Shown in pieces: positions 45,757 through 55,686 of a stretch of DNA of 64,000 bases. The first letter of the stretch is position 1. Every line of letters starts with the position of its first letter. The notes under the pieces were generated by a model that was given only the letters and a program-made list of their open reading frames with translations, was not told the origin of the DNA and searched no databases. Source of the stretch: Streptococcus minor DSM 17118 (GTDB lineage Bacteria; Bacillota; Bacilli; Lactobacillales; Streptococcaceae); contig NZ_AQYB01000030.1 of assembly GCF_000377005.1 (NCBI RefSeq), positions 44,597-108,596 of the forward strand. The letters are read 5' to 3'. The position numbers were made by a program, and so were the translations under genes.

Positions 45757-45901
45757 TATCTCAATCACCTCCGATATAGGATGATAACACAATATATAGT
45801 ATTTGTAAAGAACATTTTACTTTACAAAACACAAAATACGCTTCTCGTTTGAGAGAACAAAAAAAGACAACAGACTCGAGTTTCCGTTGACTTTTTCTAG
45901 A

Positions 45902-46039
45902 TTATGCTACCGCAAGCACTTTGCGTCCCTTACGACGACGAGCTGCTAAGACGCGACGGCCGTTTTTAGTGGACATACGGTTACGGAATCCGTGTTTACG
46001 CGCGCGACGGATTTTACTTGGTTGAAAAGTACGTTTCAC
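45902..46039 (-). CDS. rpmH: 50S ribosomal protein L34
   Basis: 45 residues from a GTG with GAGG upstream: [18 protein letters not shown], then [26 protein letters not shown]. Highly basic. One residue longer than the usual 44 (ending LAVA). Downstream of khpB on the same strand but with its own promoter at 46113-46141. Confidence 0.97.
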   Translation of the reverse strand: MKRTFQPSKIRRARKHGFRNRMSTKNGRRVLAARRRKGRKVLAVA

Positions 46040-46112
46040 AATGAATACCTCCTCATAGATTTTCGTATTCGTTTAGCCGGCTAGTTTGATCAGTTACTAA
46101 ACATACCCAACT

Positions 46113-46141
46113 ATTCTATAACAACTACCAGACTTTGTCAA
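46113..46141 (-). promoter_or_regulatory. rpmH promoter
   Basis: On the minus strand TTGACA, 17 bases, TAGAAT, giving a leader of about 65 bases. Confidence 0.85.
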
Positions 46142-46397
46142 GCAAATCTTTCTTCTCCTGTAATTTTTCATTGATTTTATCTAACTTTTGGCAGGTTAGA
46201 AAGATGATCAATATGAGAAATATAGCAATCAATCAACGGTTAACAGAGACTAAAAATAAGTTCTAAATGGCTATCAGCAGTGCTTTCATTTCTGCGCGAT
46301 AAAAAATGCAACTAACATCCTGTGAACTGTACATCAATCATTAGATGTCATATGCACGGTCTGGGAGTTCTAGTTGCATTTTAGTTATAGATTAAAC
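46142..46397. other. Intergenic region khpB-rpmH
   Basis: About 255 bases with no gene. It contains the large hairpin at 46301-46382 just after khpB. Nothing else is recognised. Confidence 0.5.
46301..46382 (-). terminator. Large three-part hairpin after khpB, probable terminator
   Basis: On the minus strand TGCAACTA pairs with TAGTTGCA, inside which GAAC pairs with GTTC and ACATC with GATGT, followed by TTTTTTATC. An intrinsic terminator with an unusually long arm structure, or a small stable RNA. Confidence 0.7.
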
Positions 46398-47336
46398 TTA
46401 GTCGTTGCTACCTTCAATATCTACAACGACATAACGGTTTGGCTCGCTGCCTTCTGAATAGCTGGTGAGACCTGGCATTTTGGAAATAATGCGGTGGATA
46501 ATCTTACGTTCACTGCTAGACATAGGGTCTGTATGGTAGGCTTCTTGATCTTCTAAGACACGTTCTGCCAATTTTTGGGCGTAGCCTTGGAGCACTTCTG
46601 CACGATGCTCTACGTAATCATTGACATTGATAGTGATATAAAAATTACGCTCATAGCTATTATATAGGAAGTTTTGAGCTAGGAGCTGCAAGGCTTTCAA
46701 GACCTTACCGTGATAGCCAATGACACGACCTGGCTCATTAGTATCTACTTGGATATTGATGGTACGACGGTTGTGGGACGTTTCGATGCGTGCTTCCACA
46801 TCCATATCATCCAAAATTTCCTGTACATAGTCAGAGACTGCTACTACAACTTGGTTGATATCATAACTTGGTTCCACCTTGATGTCTAGGTCAGAAAAAG
46901 TCTCACTGCTTGGTTTGACATCTTCATCTTTGAGGATTTCAATACGACCTGTTTCTTCCAATATAGTTTTAGCTTCTTGGTCATTTTTTAAAATTTTAGC
47001 CTTGATACTTTCATCCAGAACTTGCCCAGATTTTTCAAATTCCTTAACAGCTGATACCACACGGCCGAGGTCAATTGTTGCTTCTGAGACACTCTTCACA
47101 GGCTCGTTGAGTTCATTGATTTCACTAGGTACTCCACGGACAGCCTTTTGATTGGCCTTCACCACGGTCGTCTCATTGATAACATCAATCTCTACTTGAG
47201 CTGGTTTTTTTCCAAAACCGAGGAAGCCCTTCTTTTCACGTGCTAAAACGGTGATATGAGCTTTTTTACGGGGGATATTCAATTCATTCAAACCATTCTG
47301 AATAGCTTCTTCAACTGTTTTTCCTGTAAATTTCAT
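46398..47336 (-). CDS. khpB: RNA-binding protein KhpB/Jag (SpoIIIJ-associated)
   Basis: 312 residues. N-terminal Jag domain (FTGKTVEEAIQNGLNELNIPRKKAHITVLAREKKGFLGFGKKPAQVEI), a charged linker, KH domain (NEPGRVIGYHGKVLKALQLLAQN) and C-terminal R3H domain (DPMSSSERKIIHRIISKMPGLTSYSEGSEPNRYVVV). In pneumococcus this protein, with KhpA, controls cell division and elongation through RNA binding. Lies 11 bases after yidC; operon rnpA-yidC-khpB. Confidence 0.96.
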   Translation of the reverse strand: MKFTGKTVEEAIQNGLNELNIPRKKAHITVLAREKKGFLGFGKKPAQVEIDVINETTVVKANQKAVRGVPSEINELNEPVKSVSEATIDLGRVVSAVKEFEKSGQVLDESIKAKILKNDQEAKTILEETGRIEILKDEDVKPSSETFSDLDIKVEPSYDINQVVVAVSDYVQEILDDMDVEARIETSHNRRTINIQVDTNEPGRVIGYHGKVLKALQLLAQNFLYNSYERNFYITINVNDYVEHRAEVLQGYAQKLAERVLEDQEAYHTDPMSSSERKIIHRIISKMPGLTSYSEGSEPNRYVVVDIEGSND

Positions 47337-47347
47337 AACGATTTCTC

Positions 47348-48160
47348 CTATTTTCTCTTACGAGCTTTTTTCTGGGCGCGGCGAATCTTGGCTTGACGTT
47401 CTTTCTCAGCTTCGATTTTAGCCTGACGCTCCGCTACAATTTTAAAGGGATTGTTTAACAACAAGGTTTGGAAAACCTGAAAAGCATTGGATACGACCCA
47501 GTAAAGAGCAACCCCGCTGGCTGCATTAACTGCAAACCAGAAAATCATGAGGGGCATGAGGTAGGACATAACAGTCGTGGCCATGTTTTTTTCCAGAGCC
47601 GCTTTATTGGTCAGCCACATGCTTAGATAGGTAAAGAGGGCCGCTAGAATCGGAAGGATATAATAAGGGTCCTTTTCTCCCAGATTGAGCCAGAGAAATT
47701 GACCAACCTTAAGGGTGTCAATACGGGTCAGGGCCTGAAAGAGGGCCATCAAAATCGGGAGTTGGATAAAGATGGGAATAAAGGAAGCCGACATTTTGAC
47801 GTCATTGTCCTTATAGAGCTGACGTGTCGCATCATTTAAAAGTTGGCGACTTTCCAAATCCGTCCCCGAGTAGCGCTCCTGCAATTCTTTCAGCTGTGGT
47901 TGAAGTTCTTGCATCTTACGCGTTGACTTCATCTGCATCTGGAAAAGAGGGAGTAGGAGAGCTCGAATCAAAATGGTAAAGAGGATGATCCCTACGCCAA
48001 TTTGACCGTTTATGGACAAAAATTGAATGATTCTACCGAACCAATAAATCAGCTGTTCCCACTGTCCTGTTGATTCGCTAGTAACCGGACTAGTTCCACA
48101 GGCAGAGAGAAAGACGAGAGAGAGGGACAGGAGTACTGCCCATTTAAGTTTCTTTTTCAA
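47348..48160 (-). CDS. yidC: Membrane protein insertase YidC
   Basis: 270 residues from a TTG ([21 protein letters not shown]) with GGAAGGTG 6 bases upstream; an in-frame GTG lies 9 bases earlier. Lipoprotein signal with LSAC, then the five-helix insertase core ([85 protein letters not shown]). Conserved Arg in the first helix is present. Basic C-terminal tail. Overlaps rnpA. Confidence 0.96.
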   Translation of the reverse strand: MKKKLKWAVLLSLSLVFLSACGTSPVTSESTGQWEQLIYWFGRIIQFLSINGQIGVGIILFTILIRALLLPLFQMQMKSTRKMQELQPQLKELQERYSGTDLESRQLLNDATRQLYKDNDVKMSASFIPIFIQLPILMALFQALTRIDTLKVGQFLWLNLGEKDPYYILPILAALFTYLSMWLTNKAALEKNMATTVMSYLMPLMIFWFAVNAASGVALYWVVSNAFQVFQTLLLNNPFKIVAERQAKIEAEKERQAKIRRAQKKARKRK

Positions 48161-48503
48161 GAGGTACACCTTCCTGGTATAGTTTGGCTAACTTTAAAAC
48201 ATGGAGTAGGTTTTGCTTTATTTCACGGTAGGTCAGCTCTTCCACACCTTTTCTAGCAATGATGACAAAGTCATCTGGTACAAGTTGGGATCGGCATTCT
48301 ATCAAAACATGTCGAATTTTCCGTTTGATAGCGTTGCGTGTCACAGCATTTCCCAGCTTTTTACTGACAGACAGGCCTACTCGAAAGTGCTCCTGTTCCT
48401 TGGGCAAATGATAGACTACAAACTTGCGATTGGCTACGTTTTTACCCTGTGAAAAAATTTGGCTAAAATCCTGCTCACGCTTGACGCGATAGCTTTTTTT
48501 CAA
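48144..48503 (-). CDS. rnpA: Ribonuclease P protein component
   Basis: 119 residues. Basic protein partner of RNase P RNA ([32 protein letters not shown], and [25 protein letters not shown], the RNR motif region). Processes 5' ends of tRNAs. First gene of rnpA-yidC-khpB. Confidence 0.97.
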   Translation of the reverse strand: MKKSYRVKREQDFSQIFSQGKNVANRKFVVYHLPKEQEHFRVGLSVSKKLGNAVTRNAIKRKIRHVLIECRSQLVPDDFVIIARKGVEELTYREIKQNLLHVLKLAKLYQEGVPLEKET

Positions 48504-48603
48504 AATGTTACTCCATCTTTCAAAATTACTATTATTATACCATAATTTTCAAAAAAGCCAATAAACTCTCAGTTTACCAGCTTTACTTCTATATTGTAAG
48601 GAG

Positions 48604-49986
48604 TCATAAGTCTTTTTTAGCCTCTTTAATTTGCCAGAGAACCTGGGAAAATCCCGTTCCGCCAAGAGAATTGCGACGTTCCACTGCTGTCTTGGATTGG
48701 AGGGTAAGATAAATGTCTTCCTCAATCAAGTCTGAAACCTCCTGGTATCGCGCTAAAGGGACATCCTGAAGGAAGCAACCAGCCTTGGTACATTCCAATA
48801 CCATTTTACCAACAATTTCATGGGCCTCACGGAAAGGTATCCCCTTGTTGGCTAGGTAGTCTGCTAACTCAGTTGCATTGGAAAAATCCTTCTCTGTAGA
48901 AGCCGCCATATGCTCCTTATTGACAGTCATGGTTTTGAGCATACCGGCTAGGATGTCTATGGCTACCGTGATAGTCTCTGCTGTGTCAAACATACCTTCC
49001 TTGTCTTCTTGAAGGTCCTTGTTGTAAGCTAGAGGAAGAGATTTCATGACCGTCAAAAGTCCAAAAAGATTGCCATAAACTCGACCAGCTTTACCACGGA
49101 TGAGCTCGGCCATATCCGGATTTTTTTTCTGAGGCATGATAGAGGAACCCGTAGAAAAAGTATCTGATAAGCTGACAAATTGGAACTCATTGGAGCACCA
49201 ATTGATGATTTCCTCACAAATCCGACTCATATGCATCATAAGGATAGAACTGTTAGCTAAAAACTCAAGGATAAAATCCCGATCTGACACTGCATCTAGT
49301 GAGTTGCTGTAGGGTTTGGCAAATCCCATCAGTTCTGCCGTGAGGTCCCGGTCAATAGGGAAAGTCGTCCCAGCTAAAGCAGCCGCTCCAAGAGGCGATA
49401 TGTCCGTATGCTCTATGTTAAAGGAAAAACGCTCACTATCTCGGGTAAACATATTGTAGTATGCCATGAGGTGATGTCCAAAAGAGATTGGCTGAGCATG
49501 TTGTAGATGGGTGTAACCTGGCATGATGGTCTCTATATGTTCTTCTGCTAAATCTACCAGAGTAGAGCGGAGATGATGTAATTTCTCTATCACTTCTATC
49601 AATTTCGCTTTGAGGTAGAGATGCATGTCAGTTGCCACCTGATCATTCCGCGAACGTGCTGTGTGGAGCTTACCGGCAACTGAACCAATTTTTGCCGTTA
49701 GAAGACTTTCTACATTCATATGAATGTCCTCGTTGGACACATCAAACTCCAAGTCCCCTGCCTGGTACTCAGTCAGCAATTCTTCTAGGCCAACCTTAAT
49801 TTGAGTTGCTTCTTCCTGACTGATGATGCCAGTTTGTCCCAACATAGTCACGTGGGCAATGGAACCCTTGATGTCAAATTCTGCCATCTTTTGGTCAAAG
49901 GAGATAGAGGCTCCAAATTCCTCTACCCATTTCTCCAATCCCGCCTCAAAGCGACCACCCCATAGTTTTTGATTTACTTTTGTCAT
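48604..49986 (-). CDS. argH: Argininosuccinate lyase
   Basis: 460 residues from the ATG of [14 protein letters not shown]. Final step of arginine biosynthesis. Family features: [41 protein letters not shown], and the signature [16 protein letters not shown]. Upstream in-frame codons (26) are not typical. Downstream of argG by about 370 bases, with a terminator-like hairpin before it. Confidence 0.97.
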   Translation of the reverse strand: MTKVNQKLWGGRFEAGLEKWVEEFGASISFDQKMAEFDIKGSIAHVTMLGQTGIISQEEATQIKVGLEELLTEYQAGDLEFDVSNEDIHMNVESLLTAKIGSVAGKLHTARSRNDQVATDMHLYLKAKLIEVIEKLHHLRSTLVDLAEEHIETIMPGYTHLQHAQPISFGHHLMAYYNMFTRDSERFSFNIEHTDISPLGAAALAGTTFPIDRDLTAELMGFAKPYSNSLDAVSDRDFILEFLANSSILMMHMSRICEEIINWCSNEFQFVSLSDTFSTGSSIMPQKKNPDMAELIRGKAGRVYGNLFGLLTVMKSLPLAYNKDLQEDKEGMFDTAETITVAIDILAGMLKTMTVNKEHMAASTEKDFSNATELADYLANKGIPFREAHEIVGKMVLECTKAGCFLQDVPLARYQEVSDLIEEDIYLTLQSKTAVERRNSLGGTGFSQVLWQIKEAKKDL

Positions 49987-50021
49987 AACTTCTCTTTCTA
50001 ACATTTTTTCTTTTAAATGAC

Positions 50022-50063
50022 AAAAAGAGGCTAGACGTGAAGTCCAGTCTCCTATTGGCCTCA
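50022..50063 (-). terminator. Terminator-like hairpin between argG and argH
   Basis: On the minus strand AGGC...AGAC...GTCT.GCCT followed by CTTTTTG, ending about 35 bases before the argH ATG. It could end argG transcription or act as an attenuator for argH. Confidence 0.6.
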
Positions 50064-50356
50064 CTGGGCATTATTTCTCAAAATTTCCACACAGAGAAAC
50101 TACATTTAAGCTTGCACGCCTCTTTGGACACCTTCACAATTATTTATTCAGATACAGTTTGTTGGCTACGAGAATCTGGATTTTTATCCGAAAAATGCAT
50201 CGCTTGAAGTATCCTACAATGACTTCCCCCATGTCTATCTCTTTTTTGAACTGCAGATTTTAGTATTGTCAGATTGGCTATTTTCCTGAAAGTAGACAGC
50301 AAACCAGAAATACTACTGATGGTGGTTTCAGGTCAGCTAGAGCCCCGTCAAAGACA
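50064..50356. other. argG-argH intergenic region, no gene seen
   Basis: About 290 bases with no plausible reading frame. Together with the hairpin it may form an RNA leader for argH. No T-box sequence is visible. Confidence 0.5.
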
Positions 50357-51547
50357 TTATTTATTGTTGACCTGACTATTCACTTGTGTTGGTAACCCCC
50401 AAAGCTTGATAAATCCGACGGCCGCATCTTGATCAAAACTGTCTGCGGCGGTGTAAGTAGCCAAGTTTTCATCATAGAGAGAATTTGGTGATTTCCGCGC
50501 GACAACTCTTGCTGAGCCCTTATAGAGTTTAACCTTGGCAGTACCATTGACTACTTTTTGGGTTTCTTTGATGTAGGCCATGATTGCCTTAGTCGCTGGA
50601 CTAAACCAAAGGGCATTGTATATTAGATTTGACAATTCATTTTCAATGATTGGCTTGAAATGTGAAACTTCACGTACCAAGGTCAAATCTTCAATCTCTT
50701 TGTGGGCTACCAAGAGAGTCACTGCACCTGGACATTCATAGATTTCACGCGATTTGATGCCAACCAAACGGTTTTCAACGTGGTCAATCCGCCCTACTCC
50801 GTGAGCTCCTGCTATGGCATTGAGCTTCTGAATCAGGGCTGCCAGCTTCATTTCTTGGCCATTGATGGCTATTGGCTTGCCTTCTTTGAACTCAATCTCT
50901 ACATACTCAGGTGTATCTGGAGCATCTTCTACTGCAACGGTGATGCCAAAAGCATCCTCTGGTGCTTCATTCCAAGGATTTTCCAATACACCACATTCAT
51001 TAGCGCGACCCCAGAGATTTTGATCCACTGAGTAGGGGCTATCTAGATTAGCTGGAACTGGCACACCATGTTCGATAGCAAACTTGATTTCCTCCTCACG
51101 CGCCCACTTCCACTCACGGACTGGTGCTATCACCTTCAAAGAAGGGTCCAAGGCCGAGATAGCTACCTCGAAGCGAACCTGATCATTTCCCTTACCGGTA
51201 CAGCCGTGAGCAATGGCTGTTGCACCTGTCTTATGGGCCATCTCTACCAATTTTTTGGAAATCAAGGGACGGCTCAAAGCAGATACCAAAGGATATTTTT
51301 GCTCATAGTAAGCATGTCCTTGAAGAGCAAGAAGAACATATTCCTCTGCAAACTCATCCTTAACATCCAAGACATGTGATTCAATAGCACCAATAGACAG
51401 GGCCTTATCATGAATAAAATCAAGGTCTTTTCCTTCTCCAACATCCAAACAGACTGCAATTACATCATAGTTTTTTTTGAGCCAAGCAATGGCAACAGAG
51501 GTGTCAAGACCGCCAGAATAGGCCAAAATTAATTTTTCTTTTGTCAT
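50357..51547 (-). CDS. argG: Argininosuccinate synthase
   Basis: 396 residues. Condenses citrulline and aspartate using ATP. The PP-loop [15 protein letters not shown] (residues about 9-23), [14 protein letters not shown] and [15 protein letters not shown] are all intact. Preceded by a near-perfect promoter carrying an ArgR-like palindrome. With argH gives the last two steps of arginine synthesis; earlier genes are not in this window. Confidence 0.98.
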   Translation of the reverse strand: MTKEKLILAYSGGLDTSVAIAWLKKNYDVIAVCLDVGEGKDLDFIHDKALSIGAIESHVLDVKDEFAEEYVLLALQGHAYYEQKYPLVSALSRPLISKKLVEMAHKTGATAIAHGCTGKGNDQVRFEVAISALDPSLKVIAPVREWKWAREEEIKFAIEHGVPVPANLDSPYSVDQNLWGRANECGVLENPWNEAPEDAFGITVAVEDAPDTPEYVEIEFKEGKPIAINGQEMKLAALIQKLNAIAGAHGVGRIDHVENRLVGIKSREIYECPGAVTLLVAHKEIEDLTLVREVSHFKPIIENELSNLIYNALWFSPATKAIMAYIKETQKVVNGTAKVKLYKGSARVVARKSPNSLYDENLATYTAADSFDQDAAVGFIKLWGLPTQVNSQVNNK

Positions 51548-51599
51548 AATAAAACCCTCTTCCTATAAATCTATATCCTTATTTTGCTATATAAGGAGT

Positions 51600-51628
51600 A
51601 TTATAGTGTATAAATATACACGTGTCAA
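51600..51628 (-). promoter_or_regulatory. argG promoter
   Basis: On the minus strand TTGACA, 17 bases, TATAAT: full consensus at both hexamers. Confidence 0.9.
51607..51620. promoter_or_regulatory. Candidate ArgR operator in the argG promoter
   Basis: TGTATA AA TATACA: a perfect 6-bp inverted repeat within the spacer, between -35 and -10. It resembles the half-site pattern of Gram-positive ARG boxes, which lends it to arginine-dependent repression. Confidence 0.6.
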
Positions 51629-51691
51629 GATTTTTATTGCCTTCTTTGAATTTTTATGTAAAAACAGACCTTGTTTATTAAGAAAAACAAT

Positions 51692-51718
51692 AAAAAGCAG
51701 CCCTTATTTGGGCTGTTT
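51692..51718 (-). terminator. Terminator after gltX
   Basis: On the minus strand AAACAGCCC, a loop of 6, GGGCTGCTTTTTA. Confidence 0.93.
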
Positions 51719-51725
51719 CTGTATA

Positions 51726-53183
51726 TTATTTAATCTTTTCTAGCATGTTCTCAATGTGTTGAAGTGATTTTTCACGTCCGAGGAGATAGATAGTATCTGG
51801 TAATTCTGGACCATGCATTTCTCCTGAGACTGCGATACGGATTGGCATGAAAAGATTTTTTCCCTTGATACCTGTTTCTTTTTGGACCGCCTTGATTTGT
51901 GGGAAGATATTTTCTGTCACAAAATCAGCATCCGACAAGGCTTCCAATTTAGCTTTGAAAGCTTCAAGGACCGTTGGCACAGTTTCCCCCGCCATCACTT
52001 CCTTTTCAGCATCAGTTAAGCTAGGGAAATCCGCAAAAAAGAGGTCCGTCAATGGTACAATTTCATCTGCCGACTTCAGCTGAGGCTGATAGAGTTCCAC
52101 CAGCTTCTCTGCCTTTTCGGTCAAACGACCCGCTTCTTCCAAAAAGGGTTTGCAGAGGGCAAAGACCGTTTCAAAATGAGCATTCTTCAGATAGTCGTTG
52201 CTCATCCAGTCCAGCTTCTTCTGGTCAAAAGCTGCTGGCGACTTGCTCAAGCGGTTTTCATCAAAAAGTTGGATTAGTTCATCGCGGGAGAAAATTTCTT
52301 CTTCACCGCCAGGGTTCCAGCCAAGGAGAGCAATAAAGTTAAAGACTGCTTCTGGCATGTAGCCTTTTTTACGATAGTCTTCAATAAATTGTAGGGTATT
52401 GGTATCTCTCTTGGACAATTTTTTACCAGTCTCAGAGTTGATGATCAAGGTCATATGGCCAAATTCTGGAGCTTCCCACCCCAGAGCTTCATAGACCATG
52501 AGCTGTTTAGGTGTATTGGCAATGTGGTCGTCTCCACGAATGACATGAGAAATTTGCATATCATGGTCATCAATCACAACCGCAAAATTGTACGTGGGAT
52601 AGCCATCTTTTTTCTGGATGACCCAGTCTCCACCAATATTGCCACCTTCAAACTCGATATCACCTTTAACCATATCGGTCCACTTGTAAATACCTGCTTC
52701 GTTGACAGCTAGACGGACCGTTGGAACGATACCTGCCGCCTCCCGCTCTGCAATATAGGCAGCTTTTTCTTCAGCCGTCATCCCTAGAAACTCATTGACA
52801 TAGCGTGGTGTTTCACCTGCTGCTTCCTGACGCTCGCGCTCCGCTGCTAATTCCTCCTCAGTCACATAAGACTTATAGGCCTTACCAGATGCTAAAAGTT
52901 CATCAATATATTTTTGATAGAGCTCCAAGCGCTCAGATTGCCGGTAATTTTCGTGAGTTTCTGGGCTTTCATCCCAGTCTATTCCCAACCAGCGCAGATT
53001 TTCTAACTGTGAACGCTCACCGTCTTCGACATGGCGCTTGCGATCCGTATCTTCGATACGGATGATGAAAGTGCCCCCATGATGACGAGCATAGAGATAA
53101 TTAAAGAGCGCAGTCCGCGCATTTCCGATGTGTAGTAGTCCAGTTGGACTTGGTGCATAACGCACACGAATAGGTTTAGTCAT
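51726..53183 (-). CDS. gltX: Glutamyl-tRNA synthetase
   Basis: 485 residues. HIGH-like HIGNARTAL near residue 18 and KMSKS-like KLSKRD near 255. Also [22 protein letters not shown]. Charges tRNA-Glu and, in species lacking GlnRS, tRNA-Gln for transamidation. Its upstream neighbour is the small LiaF-like gene. Confidence 0.98.
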   Translation of the reverse strand: MTKPIRVRYAPSPTGLLHIGNARTALFNYLYARHHGGTFIIRIEDTDRKRHVEDGERSQLENLRWLGIDWDESPETHENYRQSERLELYQKYIDELLASGKAYKSYVTEEELAAERERQEAAGETPRYVNEFLGMTAEEKAAYIAEREAAGIVPTVRLAVNEAGIYKWTDMVKGDIEFEGGNIGGDWVIQKKDGYPTYNFAVVIDDHDMQISHVIRGDDHIANTPKQLMVYEALGWEAPEFGHMTLIINSETGKKLSKRDTNTLQFIEDYRKKGYMPEAVFNFIALLGWNPGGEEEIFSRDELIQLFDENRLSKSPAAFDQKKLDWMSNDYLKNAHFETVFALCKPFLEEAGRLTEKAEKLVELYQPQLKSADEIVPLTDLFFADFPSLTDAEKEVMAGETVPTVLEAFKAKLEALSDADFVTENIFPQIKAVQKETGIKGKNLFMPIRIAVSGEMHGPELPDTIYLLGREKSLQHIENMLEKIK

Positions 53184-53235
53184 AACTTACTCCGTTATAT
53201 AAAAGTTGCATTGTTTCTATTATAGCACTAAATGT

Positions 53236-53266
53236 AAAAAAAGAAAGCTGACCATACTTTTTCAGC
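53236..53266 (-). terminator. Terminator after the LytTR/LiaF-like operon
   Basis: On the minus strand GCTGA, ten bases, TCAGC followed by TTTCTTTTTTT. Confidence 0.85.
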
Positions 53267-53292
53267 AAAGGGTCTAGCTCGCATACACTATT

Positions 53293-53604
53293 CTAGTCTT
53301 TTTTATCCTTTTGAAAAAGTAGTTGTAAGCCGATAGCGCCTAGAATAAAGGCCACAATCCAACTACCAGTCGCAATGCCAATCCACTCATAGTAAGAATT
53401 GAGGATGATAAACAAAATCGCTAGACTCCCAATTGCTCCTTGGTAATTTTTTTCAGATAAACTGGAAATAGCTCCGAAGATAAAAACTGCACTACAGATT
53501 AAAATCCATAGAGGTATATCTACCATCGGCAGTGCGATAGAGTCCTTAAACAATAAAAATACCGCCGCCAGAATCAAACCCAAACCGAACATTACTTTTT
53601 TCAT
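53293..53604 (-). CDS. Small membrane protein, N-terminal LiaF-like module
   Basis: 103 residues, essentially four membrane helices. It closely mirrors the N-terminal ~95 residues of the LiaF-like protein at 54992-55681 (MKKVMFGLGLILAAVFLLFKDS beside MKKSLLGAGLILLAAYILFKDT, ILICSAVFIFGAISSLSEKNYQGA beside LLFVLGFGFCSLQNLFRRNYTSA). So it appears to be a partial duplicate lacking the C-terminal soluble domain. Last gene of the operon, following the MFS gene by about 80 bases. Confidence 0.8.
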   Translation of the reverse strand: MKKVMFGLGLILAAVFLLFKDSIALPMVDIPLWILICSAVFIFGAISSLSEKNYQGAIGSLAILFIILNSYYEWIGIATGSWIVAFILGAIGLQLLFQKDKKD

Positions 53605-53683
53605 TTTTTCTCCTTTTCTCTACTTAGTATACCATGGTTTAATGAACTAGATAAGTTTTTTCATTAAAGAATCAACTAACCGA

Positions 53684-54922
53684 CTATTTTCTCCCACCAA
53701 AGACATAACAAATCAAACAGAGCCCTAGTGCCAAAAAAATCAGACTGATAATCTCTGCTGAAAGAAAGAGAATCAGCCCTGAAACTAAGAGACGCAGTAG
53801 AAGAGTCCCCAACTGGAAGTAGCTGGAAATTCCCCCCTCAATCATGGCTAGTTTTTTTTCAGGCAAGCTGTTCATAATCAAAGCATTGAGTTTGGGATTG
53901 ATAGCTCCTGCTAGAATCATGGTGAGAAAAATAAGGCAAAATACACCATAAATATTATGAATGGAAAGAAAGAAAAAGAAGATAGGAACAAAGATAGCAG
54001 TCAATCGAATAGCCGCTAGAATATCTATCCCTTTAAGCAAGTTCATGGCCAAAATGCTACCGATGATGCCCCCGATTAATTGACAAGTGATGAGAAGGGC
54101 AATCGTAGTGACTGGGTTGAGGATGACAAACCCTTTGTCCTGACTGATTGTTACCGTTATCAAAATCGAAATAGTGCTAAAAATGCCATTGAGTACGGGT
54201 ACAATCACTAGGGACTTGCGAATTTCCGGTATCTTTATACACTCCTTGATAGACTGCTGCATGCTAGCCCACATGTCCTTTAAGAGACTAAGGCTTGTCG
54301 GCTTTTTGTCTAGTTGGAGAGGTCGTTCGACAAAGAGTTGTTGTAGCTTGGATCTGATAAGGAAAATAATGAGGGCAGAAAGTGCAAAGGTAGCTGCGTT
54401 AAAAAAAGCTAAAGCCTGATAGCTCATAACGGTGACAAGAAAAGCACCGATGGACTGAAAACCGATATAGAGAATAGAACCTACAGCCTGTCGAAAAGCC
54501 AAACTATCTGAGCGCTCTTCATTGGTTACGATACGCAAATGAAGGGGCGTGAAGAGACCATTCTCATACTGACCAGCAATATCTGATAGAAAGTTGATGA
54601 AACTGGCTACCAAAACTACCCAAAGTCCCGGCTCAAAGCCCATGATAAAGCCGACTAGGATATAAAGAAGCACACGAAAGATTAGGGTCTGGATTATCGT
54701 TTGGACCTTGTCAGCTGTACGATCCGCAAAATAACCCATCGCAAAACTAGTTAAAATAGGTAAAGTCTCTGATACACTGACTAGAGAGACAGCTAACTTG
54801 GCATCTGGTAGTTGCAACACATAGGCTATCAGAGCTAAGTAATACAAAATATCTCCAAAATTGGACAGCATATCACTGATAAAACTGAGCATAAAGAGTT
54901 TGTTTTGTAATAGTTTTTTCAT
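53684..54922 (-). CDS. MFS-type efflux transporter
   Basis: 412 residues with about twelve membrane helices. Features of the major facilitator superfamily: cytoplasmic loop YFADRTADKVQTI after helix 2, LALIAYVLQL, and VGSILYIGFQSIGAFLVT mid-protein. Most similar in layout to drug or peptide efflux pumps of the multidrug type found with LytTR regulators. Substrate unknown. Cotranscribed with the LiaF-like gene upstream. Confidence 0.88.
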   Translation of the reverse strand: MKKLLQNKLFMLSFISDMLSNFGDILYYLALIAYVLQLPDAKLAVSLVSVSETLPILTSFAMGYFADRTADKVQTIIQTLIFRVLLYILVGFIMGFEPGLWVVLVASFINFLSDIAGQYENGLFTPLHLRIVTNEERSDSLAFRQAVGSILYIGFQSIGAFLVTVMSYQALAFFNAATFALSALIIFLIRSKLQQLFVERPLQLDKKPTSLSLLKDMWASMQQSIKECIKIPEIRKSLVIVPVLNGIFSTISILITVTISQDKGFVILNPVTTIALLITCQLIGGIIGSILAMNLLKGIDILAAIRLTAIFVPIFFFFLSIHNIYGVFCLIFLTMILAGAINPKLNALIMNSLPEKKLAMIEGGISSYFQLGTLLLRLLVSGLILFLSAEIISLIFLALGLCLICYVFGGRK

Positions 54923-54991
54923 CTTTACCTCTCATTTACAGAAAATTCAGATATTTTTACGCTCATTTTAGGGCGGTTATCCGCCCCAATC

Positions 54992-55681
54992 TTAAATATA
55001 AAAAACTTCTAAGTGACTAAAAACATAGTCGCCTGTAATGACCAAGGTCTTACCACTTGGGTGATGGATAGGATGAGTTTTGATAGAACTGAACACCTTA
55101 TCTCCTGCGAATTCAACATACCAGTCTTTTGGCACGTAGAGTTTGATATTGGAAAAGACAGCATCGCCAGAGTAGATGGCCTTATCACCGAGGATAGTTG
55201 CATTTGCAAAGTAGATAGAGGTTCCTGAGAAAACTAAGTCGCCTGTTACTCTAGTTAGATTTTCATCATTGATATAACGTGTCGTATTGCCAAAAATAGT
55301 ATCATTTCCCTTATGACGTATAAAATCATCATCCCAAATGTCTTCGTCATGATTAGAGAATGGAACGCCAAAGCGATACAAAATGGGTTTGAAAATCATG
55401 CTCAAACCAACTCCCACCAACACTGCCGCAAGTACTAGAGTGCTAGTTCCTACATTGAGCCAGTTGTAATGACGTTCTAAGATAATAAGAGCGATAACTC
55501 CGCAGACGTACGCACTAGTATAATTGCGACGAAAAAGATTTTGGAGAGAACAAAAACCAAAACCAAGGACAAAAAGGAGAGTCCAAAGAGAAATTCCAAA
55601 ATCAGGTAGTAAGAGTGTATCCTTGAACAAAATATAAGCTGCCAGCAGGATGAGACCTGCTCCCAAAAGTGATTTTTTCAT
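54992..55681 (-). CDS. LiaF-like membrane protein (cell-wall stress response family)
   Basis: 229 residues. Four N-terminal membrane helices (about 1-95) and a C-terminal beta-rich domain with repeats of the DUF2154/LiaF type (GNDTIFGNTTRYINDENLTRV, GDLVFSGTSIYFANATILGDKAI, GDAVFSNIKLYVPKDWYVEFAG, FSSIKTHPI). LiaF proteins inhibit envelope-stress signalling in Firmicutes; no LiaRS pair lies here, instead a LytTR regulator. It lies 5 bases after the regulator stop, so cotranslated. A partial copy is the small gene at 53293-53604. Confidence 0.85.
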   Translation of the reverse strand: MKKSLLGAGLILLAAYILFKDTLLLPDFGISLWTLLFVLGFGFCSLQNLFRRNYTSAYVCGVIALIILERHYNWLNVGTSTLVLAAVLVGVGLSMIFKPILYRFGVPFSNHDEDIWDDDFIRHKGNDTIFGNTTRYINDENLTRVTGDLVFSGTSIYFANATILGDKAIYSGDAVFSNIKLYVPKDWYVEFAGDKVFSSIKTHPIHHPSGKTLVITGDYVFSHLEVFYI

Positions 55682-55686
55682 TATAT

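Noticed and set aside
50064..51600. Possible T-box in front of argG or argH
   Set aside because: No AGGGTGG T-box sequence or specifier-like loop could be found.
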